DNA of 64,000 bases from Rhodanobacter denitrificans (GCA_003241385.1 QFPO01000006.1:124001-188000), one strand, 5' to 3'. Positions 7,305-15,598 are shown, counted from the first letter of the stretch. The notes: a model not told the origin generated them from the sequence alone. Program-made: numbers and translations.

Positions 7305-8964
7305 GGCGCCTCGCCGAACACGATGCGGCCGCCGGCGTGCGGACCGGCCGACGAGCTCAGCCGGAACGTCAGCTGGCCGCGCTCGGCCGAGAACGCGAGC
7401 TCGAGCTCGACCTCGCCGCCCGGCACGATGACCTGCTGGAACTTCAGCGCCTCCAGGCCGCGGAACACCGGCGGCAGCGCGAACAGTTCGCGCGCGAAGC
7501 CGATCACCCAGTCGACCTGGGTCACGCCCGGCACGATCGGCGCACCGGGGAAATGGCCGTCGAACCACGGCAGCTCGGCGTCGATCGCAAGCCGCAGCCG
7601 CGCCGACGACGCGTCGTGCCCGAGCAGGCGCGCATGCGGCCGGCGCGGATCGAACAGCGCGAGCAGCGCGGCCTCGGTCGTCTTGCCCTGGCTGTTCAGC
7701 GGCAGCGCCCAGGTGTAGCGCCAGCGCCGCGGCCGCACGCTGGCATCGAGGTGTGCGGCGAGCAGGCCGCGCAGGCGCTCGCCGAACGCGCGGCGCCCGT
7801 CGGCGTCGAGCCGTGCCCAGCCGGCCTCGCTCGGCACGACCACGCCGCCGAGCTGCGCACGCGTGCCCGGCAGGACGACGACACGCACCGCGGCGACGGC
7901 GTCGTCGGCGGCCAGCACGCGCTCGATCGCGTCGAGCGAGACGCGCTTCTCCTCGATCTTGGCGATGCGGTCGCGCCGGCCGCGCAGCATGAAGCCGCCG
8001 CCGGCCGCTGCGGCACGGTCGGCGCTCGGCTGCCAGCCGCGTTCGGCCAGATGCGGCGAGCGCACCCACAAGATGTCGTCCTCGATGCGGATCTCGACGT
8101 CCGGCAGCGGCCGCCACGCGGCATCGCCGTCGCCGTCGCGCCGGCGCCAGGCGACGCCGCCGGTCTCCGAGCTGCCGTAGACCTCGATCGGCGCATGGCC
8201 GAGCAGGGCACGGCAATCGGGCAGCGCCTCGTCCGGCAGCGGACCGCCCGACGAGAACACGCCGTGCAGGCCGGCCCGTGCCGCGGCCCACGGCAGCGCT
8301 TGCGGCAGGCGTTTCAGATGCGCCGGGCTCGCGACCAGCAGCGACGGGCCGCGCGCGAGCGCGCTGGCGATGTCCTCCGGAAACGCCAGGCGCGCGGTCG
8401 CGAACGGGCGCCCGGCCGCGAGCGGCCACAGCACGCGGAACAGCAGGCCGTAGATGTGCTGATGCGAGACCGTCGCCTGCACGCAGGCCTGCGCCGGCAG
8501 GTCCGGCCAGGCGCGCTCGAGCGCGGCGACCTCGTCGAACAGCTGGGCCAGCCGCTTGCCGATCGCCGCCGGCTCGCCGCTCGATCCGGATGTGTAGACG
8601 GTCAGGCCGGTCCAGTCCGGATCGAGCGCGGACCAGTCGGCCGCGACGCGGCCGGCACGTCGCCGGCGAAGCGCTCGACGCGCGTGCCGAGCCGTGCCAG
8701 CGTGGCCGGCAGGGCGTCGGCCGGCAGCCAGACCTCGGTGCCGGCATGCCAGGCACCGAACAGCGCCGCCGCGAACTCGAATCCGTCCTCGAGGTAGAGG
8801 CCGACCGACGCGACGCGTGCTTGCGCGAAGGTCTGCCGCCACGCCGCGGCGGCCGCGGCGAACGCGTCGAAACTCAGCACCGTGCCGCCGCGCAGCGCGA
8901 CGGCATGGCCGGCCGGCCGCCCGGTCGCGAGCAGCTGGCCCGGCGCGACGAACGGCGGCCTCAC
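7301..8964 (-). CDS. Acyl-AMP ligase fused to a hot-dog dehydratase, with an apparent frameshift near 8645-8665
   Basis: The gene would activate an aromatic acid as the adenylate and load it onto a carrier protein. The AMP-binding motif YTSGSSGEP lies at about residues 122-130. The last about 110 residues form a FabA/FabZ-like hot-dog domain with HFPGAPIVPGV, so ligase and dehydratase are fused. The N-terminal about 100 residues (from GTG at 8964, through LYLEDGFEFAAALFGAWHAG) and the rest lie in different frames. The span of 1664 bases is one short of a multiple of three, so one base appears to be missing between about 8645 and 8665. Either the gene is broken or the assembly has a one-base error. 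The GTG overlaps the stop of the membrane-protein gene as GTGA, and the stop overlaps the glycosyltransferase start. Confidence 0.8.
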
Positions 8965-9515
8965 CGCAGGTCTCCGGCCGCCGCATGGCGCGCGCGGACG
9001 CGGCGGCGCACCAGCCACTCGCCGGCGAACAGGACGCCGATCAGCCCGTAGGCGATCAGGCCGTTGTAGAGCGCCCAGGTCGCCGCGTCGGCCCACAGCG
9101 CGGTCGCCAGCGCCAGCGTGCCGTTGACGACGAAGAAGCCGCACCAGACCCAGGTGACGGTGCGCGTATAGGCGATCGCGGCCGGCGGCAGGTCCGGCTC
9201 GCGCAGGCGCGCCAGACGCTCGATCGCGCTCGGCGGATGGATCAGGCTGACCGCGAACACCGTCAGCAGCACCGCGTTGACGAGGGCCGGGTAGAGCTTC
9301 AGCGGCAGCAGCGCATTGCCGAGTGCGGCGACCGCGGCCAGCAGCAGCGCACCGGCGGCCGCGGCCAGCCAGACGCGCTCGCGCGTCGCGACCGCGCGCG
9401 CGAGCGCCAGCACGGCCAGGCCCACGGCCAGCCAGCGCGGTTCCAGATGGGCCATGCCCAGCCACACCAGCAGCGGGTAGGCCAGGGTCGCCAGCGCGAT
9501 CAGGGCCAGACGCAT
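8961..9515 (-). CDS. Integral membrane protein of aryl-polyene clusters (COG4648-like)
   Basis: A 184-residue hydrophobic protein with about five or six predicted membrane segments, starting directly after MRLALIALATLAYPLLVWLG. It matches in size and character the small membrane protein usually found between the carrier proteins and the acyl-AMP ligase in aryl-polyene clusters. Its biochemical role is not known. The ATG at 9515 is preceded by a strong hairpin at 9528-9548. Its 3' end overlaps the GTG start of the ligase gene by four bases. Confidence 0.75.
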   Translation of the reverse strand: MRLALIALATLAYPLLVWLGMAHLEPRWLAVGLAVLALARAVATRERVWLAAAAGALLLAAVAALGNALLPLKLYPALVNAVLLTVFAVSLIHPPSAIERLARLREPDLPPAAIAYTRTVTWVWCGFFVVNGTLALATALWADAATWALYNGLIAYGLIGVLFAGEWLVRRRVRARHAAAGDLR

Positions 9516-9527
9516 GGCGAGCGGTCG

Positions 9528-9548
9528 GCGGCGCCGGGCCGGCGCCGC
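9528..9548. other. Perfect 10-bp stem hairpin between the carrier-protein genes and the membrane-protein gene
   Basis: The arms at 9528-9537 and 9539-9548 are exact reverse complements with a single central base, so in RNA the apex would open to a small loop. The hairpin lies 54 bases after the stop of the second acyl carrier protein and 12 bases before the next ATG, in a rare gap of an otherwise overlapping operon. It could stabilise or partly terminate the upstream transcript, raising carrier protein over enzyme levels. That role is inferred from position only. Confidence 0.45.
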
Positions 9549-9602
9549 GGTCGAGGCCGCGCCGGCGGGTGCGCGCTGGTGGACCCGGTGCGCATCGGCC
9601 GA

Positions 9603-9869
9603 TCAGTCGTTGAGCAGGCCGTGCAGCGCGTCGACGACGTCCTGCAGCGTGCGCACCGACTTGAACGCGTCCGGCTGCAGGCGCACGCCGACGATCGGCT
9701 TGAGCTTCACGATCAGGTCGACCGCGTCGATGCTGTCGATGTCGAGATCTTCGTACAGGCGCGCCTCCGGCCGGATCGCGGCCGGGTCGATTTCGAAGGT
9801 GTCCTGCAGGATCGCCGAGAGGCGCTGGAAGATGTCGTCGGGCGTCATGGCGAGCGTGGCGGCGTTCAT
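9603..9869 (-). CDS. Acyl carrier protein, second of a tandem pair
   Basis: An 88-residue acyl carrier protein. The phosphopantetheine attachment serine lies in DIDSIDAVDL, near residue 46, in the usual position for a stand-alone carrier. It would hold the growing polyene or aryl starter as a thioester. The start at 9869 overlaps the stop of the upstream carrier protein as ATGA, so the pair is translationally coupled. A second in-frame ATG at 9848 would shorten it by seven residues. Paired carriers are normal in aryl-polyene loci, where they serve priming and elongation separately. Confidence 0.92.
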   Translation of the reverse strand: MNAATLAMTPDDIFQRLSAILQDTFEIDPAAIRPEARLYEDLDIDSIDAVDLIVKLKPIVGVRLQPDAFKSVRTLQDVVDALHGLLND

Positions 9870-10132
9870 ACGGTTCGGGGGGAGTCGGCGACGAAGCGCG
9901 CCAGCGCGCGCACGCTGGCGAAATGGCGGCGCGTCTCCTCCGACTCGGCCGACAGCGTCACGCCGTACCGCTTCTGCAGCGCCAGGCCGAGCTCGAGCGC
10001 GTCGATCGAGTCCAGCCCGAGCCCGTCGACGAACAGCGGCGCTTCCGGATCGATGTCGTCGGCGCCGACGTCCTCGAGGTTGAGGGCTTCGATGATCAGC
10101 AGCTTGATCTCCTGCTCCAGCGGTTCGTGCAT
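9866..10132 (-). CDS. Acyl carrier protein, first of a tandem pair
   Basis: An 88-residue acyl carrier protein with the attachment serine in GLDSIDALEL near residue 42. It differs clearly from its partner at 9603-9869, so the two are not a recent duplication. It would act as one of the two thioester platforms for aryl-polyene synthesis. The ATG at 10132 follows a 95-base gap after the acyltransferase gene. That gap holds a TAAACT sequence on the minus strand that might be a weak internal -10 element, which I cannot support further. Confidence 0.92.
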   Translation of the reverse strand: MHEPLEQEIKLLIIEALNLEDVGADDIDPEAPLFVDGLGLDSIDALELGLALQKRYGVTLSAESEETRRHFASVRALARFVADSPRTV

Positions 10133-10227
10133 GAGGGGGCCTTGGGTGACGGTGGGGGCGAAGTTTAGAACGGGTCGATCGGTTTGGGGCGCGCCGCTGC
10201 GAGCCGGCGGGCGCGCATCCGGCGCGT

Positions 10228-11049
10228 TCAGCCGGTCTGCGGCAGCCGCTCCGGCGGCGCCGCCGCCGAGGCGGCCGCCGCGTCTGCGTTCCCAGACGAA
10301 AAACAGCGATGCAAGTGATCGGTGATGCGGCGCGCGGCCAGGCTGGCCTCGCCGCCGGCCGCGGTCAGGAACGGCGCGACCGGGATGTCCTGGCCGATCC
10401 GGATCGTGTACTGCATGCGCCGCGGCGGCACGCGCCACCACGGCAGCCCCTTGGTCAGGCTGCGCGGCTCGCAACGGATCAGCACCGGCGTGATGTCGCA
10501 AGGACCGCGCGCGGCGATGTTGGCGGCGCCGCGCTGCAGGTGCATCGGTCCGTCGACCGGCGTACGCGTGCCTTCCGGGAAGATGATCAGATTGCTGCCG
10601 CTCCTGACCGAGGCGATGCAGTCCTCGATCAGGCCGGCGCCGGAGTCGTTGCAGAGGTAGTCGGTGGCGCGGATCGGGCCGCGTGTGAACGGATTGCGCG
10701 CCAGCCCGGAGCGCACGACGCAGTCGGCCTCGGGCACCAGCGAGACCAGGAACACCACGTCGAGCAGGGTCGGGTGGTTGGCCAGGATCAGCAGGCCGTG
10801 GCGGTCCAGCCGTTCGCGTCCCTCGATGCGGTAGTCGAGCACGCCGAGCAGGCGCATCCACTCGATGAACAGTCTGAATGCATGGTGCACCGAGCGTCGC
10901 GCCAGCCGCGTGCGGCGCGCGCGATCGCGCACCAGCAGGCCGAGCAGCGGAAACCAGACCAGCCACAGCAGCACGCCGCCGATGCCGAACGTCGCGAACG
11001 ACAGGCCCGTGCCGACCACGCGCCAGCCGCGGTCGAGCGCTTTACGCAT
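10228..11049 (-). CDS. 1-acylglycerol-3-phosphate-type acyltransferase (PlsC family) of the aryl-polyene cluster
   Basis: A 273-residue protein with two hydrophobic segments near residues 12-40 and the PlsC motifs in order: NHPTLLD (H92 and D97, the HX4D catalytic pair) and FPEGTRTP, the acceptor-binding motif. It transfers an acyl chain at the inner membrane, and in aryl-polyene clusters probably onto the lipid anchor. The ATG at 11049 overlaps the TAA of the chain-length-factor gene by 8 bases. The C-terminal about 25 residues are Ala- and Pro-rich and probably disordered. Confidence 0.87.
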   Translation of the reverse strand: MRKALDRGWRVVGTGLSFATFGIGGVLLWLVWFPLLGLLVRDRARRTRLARRSVHHAFRLFIEWMRLLGVLDYRIEGRERLDRHGLLILANHPTLLDVVFLVSLVPEADCVVRSGLARNPFTRGPIRATDYLCNDSGAGLIEDCIASVRSGSNLIIFPEGTRTPVDGPMHLQRGAANIAARGPCDITPVLIRCEPRSLTKGLPWWRVPPRRMQYTIRIGQDIPVAPFLTAAGGEASLAARRITDHLHRCFSSGNADAAAASAAAPPERLPQTG

Positions 11050-11773
11050 GGCGACGCCACCGCCACAGCCGTGCGCCGGCGCGATGGTCGAGTGCCGCCG
11101 CGTCCGACTTCAGAAAGCAGAGCACGCGACGGTCGGCCGAGCGGTCCGGCGGCATGTCCGCTCCGGCCGCGGTGCCCGCCGGCTCGTTCGCCGCGGCCGC
11201 CACCGAGGTCAGGCTGATGCCGGCACCATCGCTGAGCCGCAGCCGGCAGGCCCAGGCGTGCGCGGTATCGGGGTGGCTGGCGTAGACGTCGTAAGGCGTC
11301 GGCAACGGCTCGTCGTAGCAGACCACCATGACCGCCGAAGCGCCGTCGGCGAGCAAGCCGATCGCCTCGGTGAACGCGGCCTCGACGGTCTCGTCGCCGG
11401 CGGCGATCGCGGTATACGGCGCCGTATGGCCGCCGGCGATCGACCACAGCGCGCCGATCGCGTTGTGCACCGACAGGCTGAACGCCGTCGGCGACGGCGT
11501 CTGGCCATCGACGAGCTGGCGCAGCAGCGCGATCGAACGCGGCACGTCGCCGTAGCGTGACGCGAAGACCACCGGCAGCGGCGCGTCCTCGCCCTGGCTC
11601 GCATAGGCCACGTGCAGCGCCAGGCGCCCGAGCGGCTCGACGCGCCGGCGCATCATCGGCGGCATCTCGCCGAGCTTCGGCAGCGGCCTGTCGATGCCGG
11701 AGCCGGCCGCGGGCGCCTCGGCCAGGTCGTCCGGCCAGGTCGCAAGGTGGGACACCTCCAGGCGTGGGCTCAT
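11042..11773 (-). CDS. Beta-ketoacyl synthase-like chain-length factor
   Basis: A 243-residue protein of the small ketoacyl-synthase N-terminal-like type found in aryl-polyene clusters. It contains the thiolase-fold stretch FSLSVHNAIGALWSIAGGH, but no cysteine in the expected nucleophile context, as expected for a chain-length factor or inactive partner rather than a working ketosynthase. It would pair with a ketosynthase encoded outside this window. The ATG at 11773 begins MSPRLEVSHL; longer in-frame starts run into the divergent promoter. This is the first gene of the minus-strand operon. Confidence 0.8.
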   Translation of the reverse strand: MSPRLEVSHLATWPDDLAEAPAAGSGIDRPLPKLGEMPPMMRRRVEPLGRLALHVAYASQGEDAPLPVVFASRYGDVPRSIALLRQLVDGQTPSPTAFSLSVHNAIGALWSIAGGHTAPYTAIAAGDETVEAAFTEAIGLLADGASAVMVVCYDEPLPTPYDVYASHPDTAHAWACRLRLSDGAGISLTSVAAAANEPAGTAAGADMPPDRSADRRVLCFLKSDAAALDHRAGARLWRWRRHA

Positions 11774-11861
11774 CGCGATTCGTCGAGGCGGCTGCAAACC
11801 GCGCATCCTACCGCGGTCCGGCCCTGCTATCCTCGCCGACCGCATCAGGGGAGGGGGTAGG
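11774..11861. promoter_or_regulatory. Divergent promoter region between the aryl-polyene operon and a LpxL-like acyltransferase gene
   Basis: On the plus strand TGCTATCCT at 11825-11833 is an extended -10 element (TGn followed by TATCCT), and GGGGAGGGGG at about 11847-11856 supplies the ribosome site for the GTG at 11862. On the minus strand TAGGAT (11810 down to 11805) is a possible -10 for the operon starting at 11773. No clear -35 boxes were found, so this is a moderate-confidence assignment. Confidence 0.45.
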
Positions 11862-12809
11862 GTGATCGAGCCGGGACGATCGGCGGGTGCGCACTGGAGC
11901 GACCGGCCCGAGGGCGGCGGGCGCTTCGCGCTGTGGCTGATCCGCGCGATCGCGCTGCGCGGCGGCCGCGGACTGGCGCGGCTGATCCTGCATCCGGTGA
12001 CCTGGTACTTCTACCTGCGCCGCGCGCACGAGCGCGAAGCCTCGCGAGCGTTCCTGACGCGCGTATGGAGCCGGCCGGCGCGCCCGCGCGAGGTGCTGCG
12101 CCATCTGCACGCCTATGCGGCGACCACGCTGGACCGCGTCTTCCTGCTGACCGACCGGCACCGCCCGTTCGAGGTCCGCATCGACGGCCTCGACGCCTTG
12201 CGCGACCGGCTCGATCCGCGCCGCGGCATCCTGCTGCTCGGCGCCCACGTCGGCAGCTTCGAGGTGCTGCGCGCCCTGCCGCACGGCCGCGGCGATCTGG
12301 ACGTGCGCGTCGTGCTCGACACGCGCAAGACGCCGGCGATGACCGATCTGCTGCACAGCCTCGATCCGGACCTCGCGCGGCGCGTGATCGACGCTTCGCG
12401 GCCCGGGCCGGAGCTGGTCTTCGCGATGGATCGCGCATTGCGACAGGGCGCCCTGGTCGCTGTGCTCGGCGATCGTGCGCGGCCGCACGAGCACACCGTC
12501 GCGGTCGACTTCCTCGGCGCGCCTGCGCGTTTTCCGACCGCGCCGTTCCTGGTCGCATCCCTGGTCAAGGTGCCGGTGGTTCTGTGCCTGGGCCTGTACC
12601 GCGGCGGCGCGCGCTACGATCTGTCGTTCGAGCCGTTCGCGGACACGCTGACGCTGACGCGCGAGCGCCGCGAGGAGGAGCTGCGCGAGGTCGTGCAGCG
12701 CTATGCGCGGCGGCTCGAGGCGGTCGTGCGCGAGGATCCGTACAACTGGTTCAACTTCTACGATTTCTGGGCCGACGCAGCCCCAGCTGCGGACACGCCG
12801 CGCACCTGA
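11862..12809 (+). CDS. LpxL-like acyltransferase flanking the aryl-polyene cluster
   Basis: A 315-residue LpxL/HtrB-family acyltransferase. The catalytic H-x4-E pair is H129 and E134 (AHVGSFE), at the same residue numbers as in the cluster acyltransferase at 5632-6570, and the C-terminal YNWFNFYDFW motif also matches it, so the two are paralogues. The start is a GTG at 11862 behind a long purine-rich ribosome site. It is transcribed divergently from the operon and convergently to a glycosyltransferase. A role in acylating the aryl-polyene lipid is likely, but an acyltransferase acting on lipid A or another lipid cannot be ruled out. Confidence 0.85.
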   Translation: MIEPGRSAGAHWSDRPEGGGRFALWLIRAIALRGGRGLARLILHPVTWYFYLRRAHEREASRAFLTRVWSRPARPREVLRHLHAYAATTLDRVFLLTDRHRPFEVRIDGLDALRDRLDPRRGILLLGAHVGSFEVLRALPHGRGDLDVRVVLDTRKTPAMTDLLHSLDPDLARRVIDASRPGPELVFAMDRALRQGALVAVLGDRARPHEHTVAVDFLGAPARFPTAPFLVASLVKVPVVLCLGLYRGGARYDLSFEPFADTLTLTRERREEELREVVQRYARRLEAVVREDPYNWFNFYDFWADAAPAADTPRT

Positions 12810-13081
12810 GGTCCGGCGTCCCGCCGCGGAGGAACCCACAGCGCCGCTGCGGCTGCATCCGGCGCCGACCCGAGAATGTGGAGTACGCCGCCGCCGGCAG
12901 CGGATGGGGACGGGTGGTCGCGGCGCAGCTCCGCCGGAGAGCCGATGCCGCGCCGCGACCGGCGCAACGCGTGTCGTCGAGAACGGATACGGGAAAGCGG
13001 CGCAGGAACGGACATGCCGCGTCCGACCGCAGTCACGGCCGCTGCGATCGGGCCGTGTCGCGACCCGGCTCGCGGCCGTCG

Positions 13082-13099
13082 GACGCCTGCTCAGGCGTC
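13082..13099. terminator. 8-bp palindromic hairpin at the convergent acyltransferase/glycosyltransferase junction
   Basis: GACGCCTG and CAGGCGTC face each other with two bases between them and cover the stop codon of the minus-strand glycosyltransferase. The loop must open to at least four bases. It may act as a terminator for the 281-base convergent gap 12810-13090, in which I see no gene. Confidence 0.3.
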
Positions 13100-13840
13100 G
13101 TGGATCAGCGGCTTGTTGCAGCCGTGCGAGCGCCGGTAGCTGGCGACCACGTGGCCGTAGCGGATGACCTGGCCGATCGTGTAGCAGGTGATCCGCGTGA
13201 TGTCGCGGACCGGCCGGAAATGGCTGGCGCCGCCCTCCGGATAGCGCGCCGCGATCGGCACCGAGACGATGCCGACCCCGCATTCGCGCGCCGCGGCGAT
13301 CAGAATCGCCGCCTCGAACACGAAATCGTCGGCAGCCAGGTCGAAGCGTTCGAGTACACGCCGCGGGTAGTAGCGCTGGCCACTCTGCGTGTCGGCGACC
13401 GGCACGCCGCAGCCCCAGGAAATGCCCCAGTCGGCGACCGCGTTGGCGCGCCGACGCGCGACCGGCTGGCGCTCGCGGCCGAGCAGGCGCGCGCCGATCA
13501 CGAGGTGGTCCGGATAGGCGCGCGCGGCGGCGAGCAGCCGCGGAATGTCGCGCGCGTCGTGCTGGCCGTCGGCGTCCATCGTGACGACCGCATCGCAGCC
13601 CAGGCGCAGCGCCTCTTCGAAGCCCGCGCGCAGCGCCTGGCCCTTGCCGCGCGGCGTCGCGTGGCGCAGCACCGTCACCGGCAGATCGGCGATGCGGTCG
13701 GCGGTGCCGTCGCTGGAGCCGTCGTCGACGACGATCACCCGGCCGCACTCGGCCAGCGCCGCACGGACGACCTCGCGGATCGTCGCCGCCTCGTTCAGGG
13801 CCGGAATCAGGACGGCGACGGCGTTCGTGTCGTGGGGCAT
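13091..13840 (-). CDS. Family 2 glycosyltransferase, DPM-like
   Basis: A 249-residue GT-A glycosyltransferase with VLIPALNEAATI, VIVVDDGSSDGT, GKGQALRAGF and MDADGQHDARDIP in order, the last carrying the metal-binding DxD. It has no membrane domain and resembles the cluster glycosyltransferase at 6567-7304 in its core motifs. The ATG at 13840 was chosen over longer in-frame options because homology begins there. It is convergent with the acyltransferase at 11862-12809 and divergent from hemF. A role in glycolipid or aryl-polyene decoration is inferred from context. Confidence 0.85.
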   Translation of the reverse strand: MPHDTNAVAVLIPALNEAATIREVVRAALAECGRVIVVDDGSSDGTADRIADLPVTVLRHATPRGKGQALRAGFEEALRLGCDAVVTMDADGQHDARDIPRLLAAARAYPDHLVIGARLLGRERQPVARRRANAVADWGISWGCGVPVADTQSGQRYYPRRVLERFDLAADDFVFEAAILIAAARECGVGIVSVPIAARYPEGGASHFRPVRDITRITCYTIGQVIRYGHVVASYRRSHGCNKPLIHDA

Positions 13841-13989
13841 GGAGGCGCGCGCGGCGAGGTGAAGGAGACGACAATAACGCAGCCGCGCCCGCTCGCTTGC
13901 TGCGTTGCGAAGGCGCACGCCCGTTCATCATGCGCATGAGGCGCGGTGCCCGCGTCGATTACCATCGCCCGCTCCGCCGCCGATCGCCG

Positions 13990-14901
13990 ATGCCGATGAC
14001 TCCGCCGTCCAGCCTGCCCGTCGAATCCTTCCTGCAAGACCTGCAAGACCGCATCTGCTCGGCGATCGAGGCGGTCGACGGCCCGGCTCGCTTCGCCGAG
14101 GACCGCTGGCAGCGCAGCGAGGGCGGCGGCGGGCGTACCCGCGTGCTGCGCGACGGCGCCGTGTTCGAACAGGCCGGCATCGGCTTCTCGCGCGTGCACG
14201 GCTCGACGCTGCCGCCGTCGGCGAGTGCGCACCGGCCCGAGCTCGCCGGCCGTTCGTGGACCGCGACCGGCGTGTCGCTGGTGTTCCATCCGCGCAATCC
14301 GTACCTGCCGACCACGCATATGAACGTGCGCTACTTCGAGGCGACCGCCGAAGGACTGGTGCCGGTGTGGTGGTTCGGCGGCGGTTTCGACCTGACGCCG
14401 TTCTATCCGGTCGACGAGGACGTGCGCGACTGGCACCGCGTCGCGCGCGATCTGTGCCGGCCGTACGGCGAGGACCTGTATCCGCGCTGGAAGCGCTGGT
14501 GCGACGAGTACTTCTTCATCCGCCACCGCAACGAGACGCGCGGCGTCGGCGGCCTGTTCTTCGACGATCTCAGCGAAGGCGGTTTCGACCGCTGCTTCGC
14601 GCTGATGCAGGCGGTCGGCAACGGCTTTCTCGACGCCTACCTGCCGATCGTCGCGCGCCGCAAGGACACGCCGTACGGCGAGCGCGAGCGCGAGTTCCAG
14701 CTGTATCGGCGCGGCCGCTACGTCGAGTTCAACCTGGTCTACGACCGCGGCACGCTGTTCGGCCTGCAGTCCGGCGGACGTGCCGAGTCGATCCTGATGT
14801 CGCTGCCGCCGCGCGTGCGCTTCGAGTACGGCTATCAGCCGGCCCCGGACAGCGCCGAGGCACGGCTGGCCGACTACCTCAAGCCGCGCGACTGGCTGTA
14901 G
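13990..14901 (+). CDS. hemF: Oxygen-dependent coproporphyrinogen III oxidase
   Basis: A 303-residue cytosolic enzyme that decarboxylates two propionates of coproporphyrinogen III to give protoporphyrinogen IX in heme synthesis. The family signature FHPRNPYLPTTHMNVRYFE (about residues 98-116) and WWFGGGFDLTPFYP are intact, as is the FFDDL and RYVEFNLVYDRGT region. Length matches the family. The ATG at 13990 gives MPMTPPSS; the second ATG two codons later is also possible. It is divergent from a glycosyltransferase and convergent with a DUF2782 gene. HemJ, the next enzyme of the pathway, is encoded at 52398-52814. Confidence 0.97.
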   Translation: MPMTPPSSLPVESFLQDLQDRICSAIEAVDGPARFAEDRWQRSEGGGGRTRVLRDGAVFEQAGIGFSRVHGSTLPPSASAHRPELAGRSWTATGVSLVFHPRNPYLPTTHMNVRYFEATAEGLVPVWWFGGGFDLTPFYPVDEDVRDWHRVARDLCRPYGEDLYPRWKRWCDEYFFIRHRNETRGVGGLFFDDLSEGGFDRCFALMQAVGNGFLDAYLPIVARRKDTPYGEREREFQLYRRGRYVEFNLVYDRGTLFGLQSGGRAESILMSLPPRVRFEYGYQPAPDSAEARLADYLKPRDWL

Positions 14902-14907
14902 CGCGCC

Positions 14908-14925
14908 GCGCCGGCGGACCGGCGC
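14908..14925. terminator. GC-rich hairpin between convergent hemF and DUF2782 gene
   Basis: A 7-bp perfect stem (GCGCCGG/CCGGCGC) with a CGGA loop starts six bases after the hemF stop, within a 37-base convergent gap. It has no T-run, which is common for terminators in such GC-rich genomes. Confidence 0.45.
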
Positions 14926-14938
14926 CGCGAGGCCGGCC

Positions 14939-15430
14939 TCAGTTCCACTCGTAGAGGCGGAAATACACCGGTGCGACCGGGCCCATGTTCGGATCGCGGG
15001 TCAGGCGGCCGTTGCCGGTCATGTCCATGAAGGTCTGGTCGCTGCCGTCGGGGCGCACGATGCGGATCATCCAGACCCTGCCGTTCTGACGGTACTCCTC
15101 GACGGTGTCGTCGCCTTCCTTGCGGATCGCGACGTCGCTGGCGGCCGTGCGCTCGGCCAGGCCTGCCGCATCGCGCGAGCTGCGGTCGCGCGCCGGGCGC
15201 GTATCGGGCTTGGGCAGGGCATCGGTCTCGCTCGGCGGGGATGCCGGCACCGCCTGCGGCGCCGTGGCCGGATCGCGCTGCGGGGCGTCCTTGGCCGGGG
15301 TCTGCGCCGCGATGCCCGGATCTTCCAGCGTCGGCGGCGGCAGCACCGGCGTCTGCTGACGCGGCGGCGATGCGGCGCCGAGCGGCATCGCCAGAACGAG
15401 GAGCGTAGCGAACAGCACGGGGCGGGTCAT
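14939..15430 (-). CDS. Exported DUF2782-domain protein
   Basis: A 163-residue protein with an N-terminal signal peptide (about residues 1-20, ending in PLGAA-S), a long Pro/Ala/Thr-rich linker, and a C-terminal DUF2782 domain over about the last 65 residues (EEYRQNGRVWMIRIVRPDGS to YFRLYEWN). The domain is widespread in gammaproteobacteria as a small periplasmic protein of unknown function. I placed the start at the ATG at 15430, where the signal peptide begins; the open frame continues upstream without homology. Confidence 0.8.
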   Translation of the reverse strand: MTRPVLFATLLVLAMPLGAASPPRQQTPVLPPPTLEDPGIAAQTPAKDAPQRDPATAPQAVPASPPSETDALPKPDTRPARDRSSRDAAGLAERTAASDVAIRKEGDDTVEEYRQNGRVWMIRIVRPDGSDQTFMDMTGNGRLTRDPNMGPVAPVYFRLYEWN

Positions 15431-15598
15431 GGCGCGATCTCCGGACGGGGACCGCAGCCTAGCAAACCGCGGCTGTATGCGGTTTGACCCCGGACAAGGA
15501 AACCGGTGCCGGGCCCTCCGCGACCGCGCACGCGCATGCAATCGGTCGTGCGGCCGGTATGCTGTGCTGGTCAGCATCGATTTTTCGCAGAGGCGTCC

